DNA from: Spirochaetales bacterium
GTDB taxonomy: Bacteria > Spirochaetota > Leptospiria > Leptospirales > Leptonemataceae
Assembly: GCA_024233935.1 (NCBI GenBank)
Contig: JACKOY010000016.1
Coordinates: 31,279-95,278 of the forward strand
Direction of reading: 5' to 3'
DNA: 64,000 nt
Shown: positions 26,102 to 34,546 of the stretch, piece after piece
Layout of the letters: every line of letters begins with the position of its first letter
How positions within the stretch are numbered: the stretch's first letter is position 1
Notes under the pieces: model-generated
The model's input: only the letters and a program-made list of their open reading frames with translations
Database searches by the model: none
What the model was told of the DNA's origin: nothing
Translations under genes and position numbers: made by a program

Positions 26102-26279
26102 TATTTTATTGTAGCAGAGCCCTGAGACAGGCCCTTTCGGCCGGGTTGAAGGGCACGGCCGTCGCTGCAACCAGGTGTGCCAGGTTCGAACCGGGGGTAG
26201 AAGGCAGTTCAAAAACACGGTGTGATCGGAATGGCCGCGAGCGATGCAAAGAGCACCACGCCATGAGTCCCGGGGTTTT

Positions 26280-26915
26280 CTAGTTTTTGGTGCGCATGCC
26301 GTCGAGGGTCAGGCCGAGACTGTGCTTCACGAGGGCCTTGAGTTCGATTCCGACGGTTCGCAGGTTGTTTCTTTCGGCCAGCATAATCAGGCCGTCCATC
26401 AGCCCCCAGAGCCCGGTGGCGGCCAGCCAGGGGTCCAGGGACCGAAATTCTCCGGAATGAACGCCCTGCTCTATAATCAGGCCCACCTGTTTCAAAATAC
26501 GCAGGTTCTTCTCGTCGATGGTCTGGCTGATGGAACTCTCTCGTTCCCGCAGCTCGTCCGCGCGTACACTGATGACGGCGATTATGTCAAAGTACTCCGG
26601 ATGCTGCTCGTAAAAAGCCAGGTAGGCGTCAGTTGCCAGAAGAATGCGTTCCGAAGCCGAAGCGCTCGGGTGGGAAACGGCGCGGCTGAGCATCTGTTCG
26701 AGAATATCGATGCCGTGGTCCAGCAGGATCTTATAAATCTCAATCTTGCTCTTAAAGTAGAGATAGAACGTACCGGTGCTCAGCCCCGCCGCTTCCATGA
26801 TGCGCTCAATAGTAGTCGCTTCATAACCAAGCTTGAAAAAAGAGTCACGGGCCGCTTCCAGAATCAGTTCGCGGCGGGCCTGCTTGGCTTCTTCGGTGCG
26901 AGCGCGCCGTCCCAT
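26280..26915 (-). CDS. TetR family transcriptional regulator
   Basis: A 211-residue protein with an N-terminal helix-turn-helix typical of TetR: ILEAARDSFFKLGYEATTIERI, then GLSTGTFYLYFKSKIEIYK (residues about 18-65). The C-terminal 140 residues are a helical ligand and dimer domain. Ligand and targets are unknown. It stands alone, facing the pseudogene, with 300 bases of apparently empty sequence upstream where its own operator would be expected; no clear palindrome was found there. Confidence 0.92.
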   Translation of the reverse strand: MGRRARTEEAKQARRELILEAARDSFFKLGYEATTIERIMEAAGLSTGTFYLYFKSKIEIYKILLDHGIDILEQMLSRAVSHPSASASERILLATDAYLAFYEQHPEYFDIIAVISVRADELRERESSISQTIDEKNLRILKQVGLIIEQGVHSGEFRSLDPWLAATGLWGLMDGLIMLAERNNLRTVGIELKALVKHSLGLTLDGMRTKN

Positions 26916-27223
26916 GTACGATAGTCAAGCGGACACAGCGCAGAAGGTCAACTCCTTGCATGGTGGTGCTCGACGCAAAAACCGATCGTAAAACCAGCGC
27001 GACAATTCGCCTGCTGCGGGCCGCTTACGGGACAAACCCGCCGAGGTAGGGCGTCGCGTTGACTTTCCGCAGCCCGAAATCAACGCTGGAACACGCATCG
27101 ATTGGCAGTGCACAGCCCAGACGCCATTCGCGCGATCCCTCCGCTGACAGCAAAGAAAAACACCCGACAGCGTGGGAACTTCTCCAGCACCGGCCCGGGA
27201 TACGCCTCGAACCCTCGCGCTGC
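26916..27223. other. Intergenic stretch with no supported gene
   Basis: Between the TetR start and the end of the small membrane protein gene. An open frame on the minus strand (26925-27263) overlaps the next gene, has a Cys/Arg/Ser-rich composition unlike its neighbours and no family resemblance. No hairpin with a T-tract or convincing promoter was seen; it must contain the TetR promoter. Confidence 0.5.
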
Positions 27224-27607
27224 TCAGCCCGGTTGAAGATGCGGATTTCTTCGAAACGCCCACCAGGTGATCAGCCCGCCCACAAAATCAACCAGACCAA
27301 ATCCGACTAGCGTCATGGGTAGAATTCCGCTAAGGCTCAAAATGGGAAAAGCAACCATCAAAAACATGCGCCCGTGAATGGAGTAGCGTGCGAAGTGCAG
27401 ATCGTTTGCAAACCCGCATCGAAAGTAGTAGTACGAAAACACACACGCCAGAAGGCCAATGATGCGCAGAAGGTTGAGGCCCATTTCACCCGGCTCCAGC
27501 CCGGCGACTCTGGCTCCGAACGCCGGCGCTATCGCAAACAACAAACCGACTGAGACTTCGTAGAAACCAAAATAGAAAACCGTCTTTGAGACCGGATTCA
27601 GATTCAT
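27224..27607 (-). CDS. Small four-helix membrane protein
   Basis: A 127-residue protein starting MNLNPVSKTVFYFG, with four hydrophobic segments (about 10-30, 42-60, 75-95, 97-118). The start at 27607 is fixed by GGGAGG five bases upstream; the frame is open to 27643 but without such a site. No family was assigned; the layout resembles DoxX-like or other small quinone/stress-related membrane proteins, but no signature residues are visible. Confidence 0.78.
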   Translation of the reverse strand: MNLNPVSKTVFYFGFYEVSVGLLFAIAPAFGARVAGLEPGEMGLNLLRIIGLLACVFSYYYFRCGFANDLHFARYSIHGRMFLMVAFPILSLSGILPMTLVGFGLVDFVGGLITWWAFRRNPHLQPG

Positions 27608-27691
27608 GACACCCTCCCATCGAAGATCAATGAGAGGCATCACGCCAGGTGCATAACAAGACTGTCTCTATTTTTTCACAAACAGATAGAA

Positions 27692-27714
27692 ACCTGTAAA
27701 GTAATACAGGGTTC
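27692..27714. repeat. Inverted repeat between two minus-strand genes
   Basis: AACCTGTA and TACAGGGTT face each other around a 5-6 base spacer (one bulged base). It lies upstream of the 127-residue membrane protein gene and downstream of the 315-residue exported protein gene. It shares the CCTGTA half-site with the hairpin at 27738-27755. It could be an operator or part of a terminator. Confidence 0.45.
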
Positions 27715-27737
27715 GTGATGCAGTCCGACGCACACTG

Positions 27738-27755
27738 CCTGTAGAAAACTACAGG
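27738..27755 (-). terminator. Short hairpin at the end of the exported protein gene
   Basis: A perfect 7-bp stem CCTGTAG / CTACAGG with an AAAA loop that includes the stop codon of the 315-residue protein gene. No T-tract follows directly, so Rho-independent termination is doubtful. Confidence 0.35.
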
Positions 27756-28696
27756 CCCAGCTCTGTGCGATAGACACGATCGGCGTTGCGATTGTGATTC
27801 CAGTAGTCCTGACGCAGGGTGTGCGTACGGCGCGCCCTTGTGGTAAGCACCCGGGCCCGATCGCCCCAGCCACTTTCGAAAGTCTCGGTCCAGCCCACAA
27901 TTGCGTACGGAAATTCGGCTTCGAATTCAATGTCGAGCGTGCGGGCCGGGTTTGTGTACTCCAGGCGATAGTGGCGCGTGCCGGAGATGGCCCCGGTACG
28001 CGTGGCGTTTGCCGTTACCACCGCGGGCTCCAGATGCCGCAGGCGCAGATACTGAGTAGCGGGAATAATCTCAATGCTGCCGGTCGGCAGGGATTCCGGA
28101 TTCAGACGCAATCGGGTCCAGATTTCATCCTCTAACAAAGCGGCCGGCACACGGAAATCCTGATCGGCCTCGTCCTGAAAGTAGGAGTGAGCCCGCACCC
28201 GGTACTCGTCATCGTCCAGATTGAACTGGGTATAGACGTGGCCGCACCATTCCTGGCCGCTCATGGAAGTTTTTAAAGTCCGGGAAGCCGGACTGGACCC
28301 AAACGGCGTGAAGATCGAAGTCATCAGAGAATACGGATAGATGCCGGTGTTGAATTGTTTGGTGAAGTTGAGCTTCAAGATCGGTATGCGCCCGACTCCC
28401 GGGCCGTGTTCGTACTTCACCTGAAGGTCGGGCAGGAACTCTTCGGTCACAAAAATCAGAACCGCGTCCCCGCGATGAATTTCCCCGTAGCGGGCCTGCT
28501 CGAGTTCATAACGCGTCAGTTCGGCCTGGCCAGAAAACCAGTAGTCCCGCATGTTTTGATCCGCAAGCAAAGGATCCGGGGCGTCCTGGCCATTTACGGT
28601 GCAGGCCTGAGGCGAAAGCAGGGCGAGCAAAACCAAAAGCAGGGCCCCTCGAACAAAGGGGCGGCGACGATCGGAAAGACTCTGAGCTCTGTGCAT
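27749..28696 (-). CDS. Exported conserved protein, unknown function
   Basis: A 315-residue protein. The N-terminus (MHRAQSLSDRRRPF then a long hydrophobic stretch ending PQAC) is a signal peptide, perhaps of lipoprotein type although the lipobox is poor. The mature part begins YWFSGQAELTRYELEQARYG, continues with PILKLNFTKQFNTGIYPYS and EWCGHVYTQFN. This pattern recurs in a family common in Bacteroidota that is often mislabelled as septum formation inhibitor Maf; it has no Maf motif. Function unknown; an envelope location is likely. The start at 28696 fits the signal peptide; the frame is open to 28783. Confidence 0.75.
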   Translation of the reverse strand: MHRAQSLSDRRRPFVRGALLLVLLALLSPQACTVNGQDAPDPLLADQNMRDYWFSGQAELTRYELEQARYGEIHRGDAVLIFVTEEFLPDLQVKYEHGPGVGRIPILKLNFTKQFNTGIYPYSLMTSIFTPFGSSPASRTLKTSMSGQEWCGHVYTQFNLDDDEYRVRAHSYFQDEADQDFRVPAALLEDEIWTRLRLNPESLPTGSIEIIPATQYLRLRHLEPAVVTANATRTGAISGTRHYRLEYTNPARTLDIEFEAEFPYAIVGWTETFESGWGDRARVLTTRARRTHTLRQDYWNHNRNADRVYRTELGL

Positions 28697-28932
28697 ATCT
28701 TCGAAGATAGGTTCGCTCCACCAGGAAGGCAAGCGCCATCGACCTTTCGCGAATCCCGTATCAGCAGCGCCATTCAACGCCACACGATGGCGTCGCTGTT
28801 TAGGCCGGCCGGTCCGGCGCGCTTCGGCATCGGCCGCTCTGTCTATTCATGGCGCGGCCAGGAAATGCCGAGCGCAGGCAGCCATGCCTCGAAAACAAGT
28901 GACAAAGCCGACAAAGCCTGCCATGTTTCCCT

Positions 28933-29532
28933 ATGTCCTTCGGTCCCGATGGAGTGGCCTCCGAACAGGCAAATGACCTGGTCGCGGTCAGTCGCGATGA
29001 AGTCGAAAACTGGCGACGAACCGGTCTGGAGGTGGTTCCGCTGACCGCCTTTGCGCGACACATTCTGGCCTCGCAGTTCCCAACCGAATTCGATCTGACA
29101 CGGGTGCGATTGCGATCGGGCGGCGCCCTATGGCAGACCATGAAGTCCCTGGACACACTTTTCAATCGCGGCCGAACCGCGGCGATGGCTCTGGGCTGGA
29201 GTGTTCTGGATCTGCGGCCCGGCCGAAGCATTCCAGGCGGATTTGATCAATTGAATCTACACGACCTGGCTCTGCTGGTCCATGAGATCACACACATCGT
29301 GCAGCAACAGCATGTCGGTGGCCTGTTTCCGTTTCTTTTGCGCTACGCCCCCGAATATTCGTTGGGCTACGAAAAGAACTATGGCGTAAAACCCTTTATC
29401 GAATCGGCCCATGTTCCCGACTCGATCATCGGCATCGAAACGATTCGTGAATTTGAAGGCCGCCGTGTCACCTACGACAACATCGCCGATCTCAACCGCG
29501 CAATTTTTTTGAATAGATATGGGAAACGCTAA
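28933..29532 (+). CDS. HExxH metal-binding protein (DUF4157-like)
   Basis: A 199-residue protein without a signal peptide. LVHEITHIVQQQHVG near residue 115 is a zinc-metallopeptidase-type HExxH followed by VQQ, the pattern of DUF4157 domains found next to contractile injection system (eCIS) effectors and toxins. Only this domain is present; there are no eCIS structural genes in the window. Upstream in the protein LRSGGALWQTMKSLD is unassigned. The start ATG at 28933 lacks a strong ribosome-binding site, so the N-terminus is uncertain. Confidence 0.68.
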   Translation: MSFGPDGVASEQANDLVAVSRDEVENWRRTGLEVVPLTAFARHILASQFPTEFDLTRVRLRSGGALWQTMKSLDTLFNRGRTAAMALGWSVLDLRPGRSIPGGFDQLNLHDLALLVHEITHIVQQQHVGGLFPFLLRYAPEYSLGYEKNYGVKPFIESAHVPDSIIGIETIREFEGRRVTYDNIADLNRAIFLNRYGKR

Positions 29533-29680
29533 CGCTTCGCGGCACAGCGTGCGCTGGCGTGGCTATTATGCTGGTCGAAATCTGCTGGCACAAGTGAGTC
29601 GTGCCGGCACTGTGCGTGTCCCGGTCTGTGGGGCAACGGGGCCGGCGCATCCTGCCGGACCTCGACCGACCACCTACATT

Positions 29681-30490
29681 ATGGCGTTATTTTTTAGAAA
29701 ATACTTTCTTCTCTGTGTGGTTCTGGTAGTCACGTGCAGTGATCTCGCTTCCCAGCCAAGGCCGCGCACCGTGCCCACGAATGCAAGGTACACCGAGGGT
29801 AGCGGTTGGACACGCTGGAGGCAACTTCCGCAAAGGGATCTTTTCGAAAGCTGGTCTCTCAGCGGACAGCGCGAGACGGTATCGGTTGCACTCTGGTCGC
29901 GGCTAGAGTTCGGCTACTACCAAAGCAGTGCTTCGTTCACATGGAGTTGTGACGGAACGCTGCAACAATGCTTCGGCGAAACGTGCGAATGGAGTTACGG
30001 CTTCGGCTGGCGTTTCGCGCTGGGCGAAAACCTGAGTGTGCTCCCCACCGCAACAGCGGAATGTGTGCGCCTGACAGGCGCTTCTCAAAACCCGCCCACG
30101 TGTACCGCAGGCGAGCCGGGCTGCTCCGACTCCTGCGGTCGGCAGGCTTTGATTGTACCTCCGGGGACCTATGCGGTGCGTGTCCGGACCGCGCTGTATG
30201 ATTCGCCGCAGGCTCAAGAAAGTCCACTCGTGCATCTGCCGGTGGGTTCGAGTGTGCTTTTGCTCCAGAGTATGCCAACAATCGAAGTGCGCTATCCAAG
30301 TGTGGCGCCGTGGGTGCGGGTGCGGGCCGCAAACCGGGTCGGTTTTGTGTTTGCCGGCGACCTCGATCTGCCGATTCGCCCGCCACCAATCGAAGACATC
30401 ATCAAAGCCGCCGATTTTGAATTCCGCGGCCAGACTCAATGCGTTGTTGATGGTGTGCCGCAGATCGGAACGACCGGGGGCGGCCGATAG
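29681..30490 (+). CDS. Exported Cys-containing protein with SH3-like C-terminal region
   Basis: A 269-residue protein with a signal peptide (MALFFRKYFLLCVVLVV, cleavage after about residue 25). The mature part contains eight or so cysteines in the middle (TWSCDGTLQQCFGETCEW, GEPGCSDSCGR), suggesting disulfides in an oxidising compartment. A C-terminal stretch (VRVRAANRVGFVFAGDLDL) resembles the last strands of a bacterial SH3 domain. The start at 29681 is chosen for the signal peptide; the frame is open to 29519. Function unknown. Confidence 0.65.
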   Translation: MALFFRKYFLLCVVLVVTCSDLASQPRPRTVPTNARYTEGSGWTRWRQLPQRDLFESWSLSGQRETVSVALWSRLEFGYYQSSASFTWSCDGTLQQCFGETCEWSYGFGWRFALGENLSVLPTATAECVRLTGASQNPPTCTAGEPGCSDSCGRQALIVPPGTYAVRVRTALYDSPQAQESPLVHLPVGSSVLLLQSMPTIEVRYPSVAPWVRVRAANRVGFVFAGDLDLPIRPPPIEDIIKAADFEFRGQTQCVVDGVPQIGTTGGGR

Positions 30491-30690
30491 CCAGAGATGG
30501 ACGGGGCTTAAGCGGCGCGTATATTGTTTCCCATGCGTGCGCATACAATCGGCGCGAGTTTTAAGCGACGCTCCAGAGTTATTGGGCTCACGCAGAAGCT
30601 TGCAGCACTGGAAGCGCCGTCGCTCTGCGAGGGCAGGGCTTCAACGCAATTACTTGATTGCACGAAAGCCGGAGCGCACGACCCTGGAGC

Positions 30691-30987
30691 ATGATACTCG
30701 AAGTCGCGATCCTGAACATCAAAGCCGGACAGAATGAAGCCTTCGAGGCCGATTTCCGCAAGGCGCAGGCAATCATTGCGGCGATCAAAGGCTTCGTTTC
30801 CATCTCGGTGCGGCAGTGCATCGAAAACGAAAACCAATATCTGCTACTCGTAGAATGGGAACGACTCGAAAACCATACGATCGACTTTCGCCAGTCGTCA
30901 GAGTATCAAGAATGGAAGGCGCTTTTGCATCATTACTACGACCCCTTTCCGGTCGTCGAACATTACGATCGAATCATCGTGGAATAG
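30691..30987 (+). CDS. Antibiotic biosynthesis monooxygenase (ABM) domain protein
   Basis: A 98-residue single-domain protein with the dimeric alpha/beta-barrel pattern: MILEVAILNIKAGQNEAFE, a helix, KGFVSISVRQCIENENQYLLLVEWE, and the C-terminal YDPFPVVEHYDRI. Members are cofactor-free monooxygenases, heme-degrading enzymes or simply ligand-binding proteins; the family alone does not decide which. The start at 30691 matches the family N-terminus; the frame is open to 30658. The 200 bases before it hold no gene. Confidence 0.85.
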   Translation: MILEVAILNIKAGQNEAFEADFRKAQAIIAAIKGFVSISVRQCIENENQYLLLVEWERLENHTIDFRQSSEYQEWKALLHHYYDPFPVVEHYDRIIVE

Positions 30988-31021
30988 TGGCGCGCAGCAC
31001 GAACGTTCGTCACGAAGTGTG

Positions 31022-31879
31022 CTATAAATAGATGCCTAAATTCTGACAACTGTTCAGACCGTATTTCCAGCCCAGATAGCACTCCACCTCACGACGTTCG
31101 TAGTCAGAAAGCGCCCGGCTGTAAATCACGAATTCCGCGATATCACCATTGATGAATGTTGAGGCTGTCTTGTCGGCTCCCATGCGCCACGGGCCGCCCC
31201 CGGCCGTAGCGGTGACCGATTGCGTATGCACGAGGGCGCCCTTAGAGTAAAGGGAAATGTCCGTCAAGTTCCACGAGATTTCAAACAACTCCCAGGAAGC
31301 ATCGATGTAGGTCGTCGTTGTGTAGCAGAGAGTCAGACCGCTCAATACTGTGCTGATGATTTGCTGCGGACAACCCAGGGTGTGGGACAGCTGCACGCGT
31401 CCGGTAGCCGGCGCGTCCGTGGTCGTCAGGATCGTCTCGTCCAGGGTGCCGGCCGTGCGAAAAACCAGAAAGAGCGTGTGAGGTGTGGCAGCGGGTTGTT
31501 GCGCAAAAGTTGGGAGATTCAGATATTGACTTCCGTTGAAGTTCATCACCGGCCGCCCGTTCAGCGTCGCCGTGCGAAAGGATGGGCTCACTCCACCGCT
31601 TGCATCGTGGCTGTTGCCGGAGCTATCGGGCCAGTAAGTGACCGTGTCGAGGTTGTTCAGAACCAGGCTGTCGGCCTTCAACCAGACCTGGAGCCCGGAA
31701 AGGTCACCGGGCCGAAAGTAGCGGGTTGCCAGAATGAGCGAGTTCAGCCCGTTATCGCATGCGATGTCTGACGTGGAACATTCAAAACTGGTGCAGGCCG
31801 CCGCTGAATTCCCAAGGAGCAGTGCGGCCAGAAGCAACGTCCCCCCGCTGGCTTTTCTTCCCCGGTTAGAGCAACCCAC
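31022..31879 (-). CDS. Exported LamG/concanavalin-like lectin domain protein
   Basis: A 285-residue protein with a signal peptide of lipoprotein type (LLLAALLLGNSAAAC; Cys29). The mature part is a LamG/ConA-like jelly roll: LQVWLKADSLV, WPDSSGNSHDA, NFNGSQYLNLP, HTLFLVFRTAG, IAEFVIYSRALSDYERREVECYLGWKYGL. Such domains bind glycans or act as adhesion modules on the cell surface. The start is GTG at 31879. It is a single gene, convergent with the ABM gene. Confidence 0.85.
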   Translation of the reverse strand: MGCSNRGRKASGGTLLLAALLLGNSAAACTSFECSTSDIACDNGLNSLILATRYFRPGDLSGLQVWLKADSLVLNNLDTVTYWPDSSGNSHDASGGVSPSFRTATLNGRPVMNFNGSQYLNLPTFAQQPAATPHTLFLVFRTAGTLDETILTTTDAPATGRVQLSHTLGCPQQIISTVLSGLTLCYTTTTYIDASWELFEISWNLTDISLYSKGALVHTQSVTATAGGGPWRMGADKTASTFINGDIAEFVIYSRALSDYERREVECYLGWKYGLNSCQNLGIYL

Positions 31880-32061
31880 GACTCATTCGAGCACAACCCC
31901 GGCCCGACGACAACATGATTATGAATCGTGCCCGACCTGCACCAGCGCCGTATAATTGGGGAGGCATGGTCTCATGCTCTGCCTCATGGCGCAAATTGAA
32001 GGTGCAAAGGAAACGGTATAGGCGGCCCGATAGCGGGGCACCCAGGAGCGGCAGGAAGCTG

Positions 32062-32145
32062 TGCGCGGAGGGGGACTTGAACCCCCACAGGATTGCTCCC
32101 ACTAGCCCCTCAAGCTAGCGTGTCTACCAATTCCACCATCCGCGC
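32062..32145 (-). tRNA. tRNA-Leu (anticodon GAG)
   Basis: An 84-base class II tRNA on the minus strand: acceptor GCGCGGA/TCCGCGC, D-loop with GGTAGACAC, anticodon stem CTAGC/GCTAG with loop TTGAGGG (anticodon GAG, reading CUC), a long variable arm and T-arm with GTTCAAGTC. The discriminator is A, as in tRNA-Leu. CCA is not encoded. Confidence 0.95.
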
Positions 32146-32262
32146 TCGGAAGGTCACTGTCGCGATCGGAACTTGCGGGTCGAGCAAGATTGAAACGGAC
32201 CGGCCAAAAATTCCTTGCGGAGCCCAGGACCGGGTGTTGTGCTTAACCGGCGTGAGGGTGGC

Positions 32263-32769
32263 GTGGACGATCATCCAGAATCCAGCCTGTCTTTAGAAAT
32301 TCCTCCCGACTGGGGTCGGCTGGATGGCGTACGCCACGAAGTAATCGAGTTTCTTTCGGACCTCGGTCTGGATCGGGACGCGCAGGAAACAAGCGGAATG
32401 GTAGCGACAGAACTTCTGGAAAACGCCATCAAGTACGGTGGCTGGACCGCCCCGGAAGATCGGGCCTACCTGGATGTTTCGGCCGGTCATGGCGAAGTGG
32501 TGATTGCCGCCGTCTGTCCGCTCGGCCGCGATCCAGAGCATCTTGTCCGGTTGCAAGATACGCTGGCCTTTCTGGCCGAGTACGACGGACCTTTCGAAGC
32601 ATACGTGGCCCGTATGGAACAGATTGCCAGCGGAGAAACGTCCAGGGATGGCCTCGGCCTGCTCCGTGTCGCGTGCGAAGGAGAATCGAGCCTGGACTAT
32701 AGCCTGGACGATGAACAGCTGACGATCGAAGCCCGGCATCGCCTCGCAGCCCAAATGGTGGAAGCATGA
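32263..32769 (+). CDS. HATPase (anti-sigma/RsbW-like) regulator, slr1658-type
   Basis: A 168-residue protein with the N-box ATELLENAIKYGG of histidine-kinase-like ATPases near residue 55 and a C-terminal SRDGLGLLRVACEGE block. It resembles the anti-sigma-like ATPase that in cyanobacteria is paired with a small STAS-like protein (slr1658/slr1659). It probably binds or phosphorylates the product of the next gene, with which it shares ATGA (stop/start overlap). I chose GTG at 32263 (AGGG four to five bases upstream); the frame is open to 32215. Confidence 0.75.
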   Translation: MDDHPESSLSLEIPPDWGRLDGVRHEVIEFLSDLGLDRDAQETSGMVATELLENAIKYGGWTAPEDRAYLDVSAGHGEVVIAAVCPLGRDPEHLVRLQDTLAFLAEYDGPFEAYVARMEQIASGETSRDGLGLLRVACEGESSLDYSLDDEQLTIEARHRLAAQMVEA

Positions 32770-33149
32770 CGGAAACTCTACAACACGACGATCTACAACT
32801 GGAGCTTGTAACCGAACAGGAGACCATACGGCTGAACTGGTTCGGAAGAAGCCTGGAGAAAGATCCGGAAGAGTTTCTGGAACCGGCGATTGCGCGCGCG
32901 CTGGAGCTGGGACGCGCCAACGAAGCCTGCATCGAAATGGACTTTCGCGAATTGACCTACATGAACTCAGTCACCCTAAAACCTTTGATTCGTTTTTTGC
33001 ACGACGTGCGGGACGGCAACGAGCGCGTACGTATCTTCTACGATGGTGAACTCAAGTGGCAGGCCCTTAACTTCGGAGTGCTGCGCCGCCTGGCCGATAA
33101 AGAAGGCCGCATCTCCATTTTGGACGGCGGAATCAACTCCCCTTCATGA
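32766..33149 (+). CDS. STAS-like regulator, slr1659-type
   Basis: A 127-residue protein. MDFRELTYMNSVTLKPLIRFLHD corresponds to the STAS phospho-acceptor loop and helix (Asn-Ser at the loop), and KWQALNFGVLRRLADKEG matches the end of the cyanobacterial slr1659 family. It is likely the antagonist or partner of the preceding ATPase. It is coupled on both sides: ATGA with the ATPase gene and ATGA with the phosphohexomutase gene, so all three are one translational unit. Confidence 0.7.
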   Translation: MTETLQHDDLQLELVTEQETIRLNWFGRSLEKDPEEFLEPAIARALELGRANEACIEMDFRELTYMNSVTLKPLIRFLHDVRDGNERVRIFYDGELKWQALNFGVLRRLADKEGRISILDGGINSPS

Positions 33150-34546
33150 CGCACAAATCCTTTACGGATCGCGGTCATGATCTTCTGATCTCGATTTCCG
33201 GCATTCGCGGAACCATCCCCGGCGGTCTCGACCCGGACAATATCGTGGCTTTTGCAAAGGCCTTCGCGAGTGTCACGAAGGGCAAACGCGTTGTTGTCGG
33301 CTACGACGCCCGGCCAACCGGCCCGGCCCTGCAGAATCTGTTTCAGGGTACGCTGATGGCGGCCGGCAAGCAGGTGCTCGACGCCGGCCTGTGCCCCACG
33401 CCGACGGTGAAAGCGGCCGTGCGTGAGTTTCGCGCGGCGGGCGGCGTCATGATTTCCGCCAGCCACAACCCGCTGCAATGGAACGGCTTCAAGCTCATCA
33501 AGGGTGACGGACTATTCTTCGATGCGGCCGCCTCCCGGAGCTTCCTCCGGGCTCTCGAACGAGGTGACTACAAGGCCGTGGACCACAAAGCCATCGGGCA
33601 GGTTCGGAGTATTGACGCGATCCAGAGTCACATCGAAAGCGTGCTCGAAGTGCTGCCCAACGTGGCCGCCATTCGCAAAATGAAATACCAGGTCGTGGTC
33701 GATGGCGTGGCCGGAGCCGGCCGGGAGGCCTTGCCGGCTTTGCTCGAAGAACTGGGCTGTAAGGTGATTCGGTTGTTCTGCGAAGCCACACCCGGCGGTC
33801 GCTTTCCGCGACCGCCCGAACCCAATCCCGCCGCTCTGCGTAAGTTCGGCGCCACGGTGCGGGGCCATCACGCCGCGGTCGGCTTCGCCCTCGATCCCGA
33901 CGCCGATCGCCTGGTAACGGGAAGTCCCACGGCGGGCGCCATTCACGAAGAATTCACCCTGCCCCTCGCGCTGCTGGGCATGCCGACCCGCAAAGGCCGT
34001 CTTTCCGGCAAGATCGTCGTAAACCTTTCGACCGCCACACTCATCGACAGTGTTGCCGGAGAACTGGGAGCTTCCGTGGTTCGATCGGCGGTGGGCGAAG
34101 CCAATGTCGTGGCCGAAATGCAAAAGGTGCGCGCGATTTTCGGCGGCGAAGGAAATGGGGGTGTGATCCATCCCAAAGTGCCTTCGTTTGGTCGCGACTC
34201 CCTTGTGGGCGCGGGTTTAATTCTCTCTGCTATGGCGAACTCCGGAGCCTCTTCCCTGGACGATTTGATGAAACGCATGCCGCCCCTTTATATGGAAAAA
34301 ACCAAAATCGAGCTGGGACGACTCAAACCGGCTGAGTCCCTTGCGAAGCTGGAGAAGAACCTGGCCAAACAGGCGCGTTTGGATAAGAGAGACGGCCTGC
34401 ACGCCCGCTTTGAAGATGGTTCGTGGCTGCACCTGCGGGCCAGCAATACCGAGCCGATCCTCCGCCTCATCGCCCAGGCTTCCGACCGCCCCGAACTCCG
34501 TCGCTTGATCGAGGACGCAAAAAAGAGCCTCGGTCCGGGCGCGTAA
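33146..34546 (+). CDS. Phosphohexomutase (phosphoglucosamine/phosphomannomutase family)
   Basis: A 466-residue alpha-D-phosphohexomutase. The phosphoserine loop is ISASHNPLQWNGFK, the metal loop DPDADRLV, the sugar-binding loop GGEGNGGV and the phosphate-binding loop RASNTEPILR. It interconverts hexose 1- and 6-phosphates. Together with glmS (39.1 kb) and the GlmU-like gene it could supply the GlcN-6-P to GlcN-1-P step, making it a candidate GlmM, but it could equally be a phosphomannomutase. It overlaps the STAS-like gene (ATGA) upstream and the next gene by one base (TAATG). Confidence 0.9.
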   Translation: MTHKSFTDRGHDLLISISGIRGTIPGGLDPDNIVAFAKAFASVTKGKRVVVGYDARPTGPALQNLFQGTLMAAGKQVLDAGLCPTPTVKAAVREFRAAGGVMISASHNPLQWNGFKLIKGDGLFFDAAASRSFLRALERGDYKAVDHKAIGQVRSIDAIQSHIESVLEVLPNVAAIRKMKYQVVVDGVAGAGREALPALLEELGCKVIRLFCEATPGGRFPRPPEPNPAALRKFGATVRGHHAAVGFALDPDADRLVTGSPTAGAIHEEFTLPLALLGMPTRKGRLSGKIVVNLSTATLIDSVAGELGASVVRSAVGEANVVAEMQKVRAIFGGEGNGGVIHPKVPSFGRDSLVGAGLILSAMANSGASSLDDLMKRMPPLYMEKTKIELGRLKPAESLAKLEKNLAKQARLDKRDGLHARFEDGSWLHLRASNTEPILRLIAQASDRPELRRLIEDAKKSLGPGA

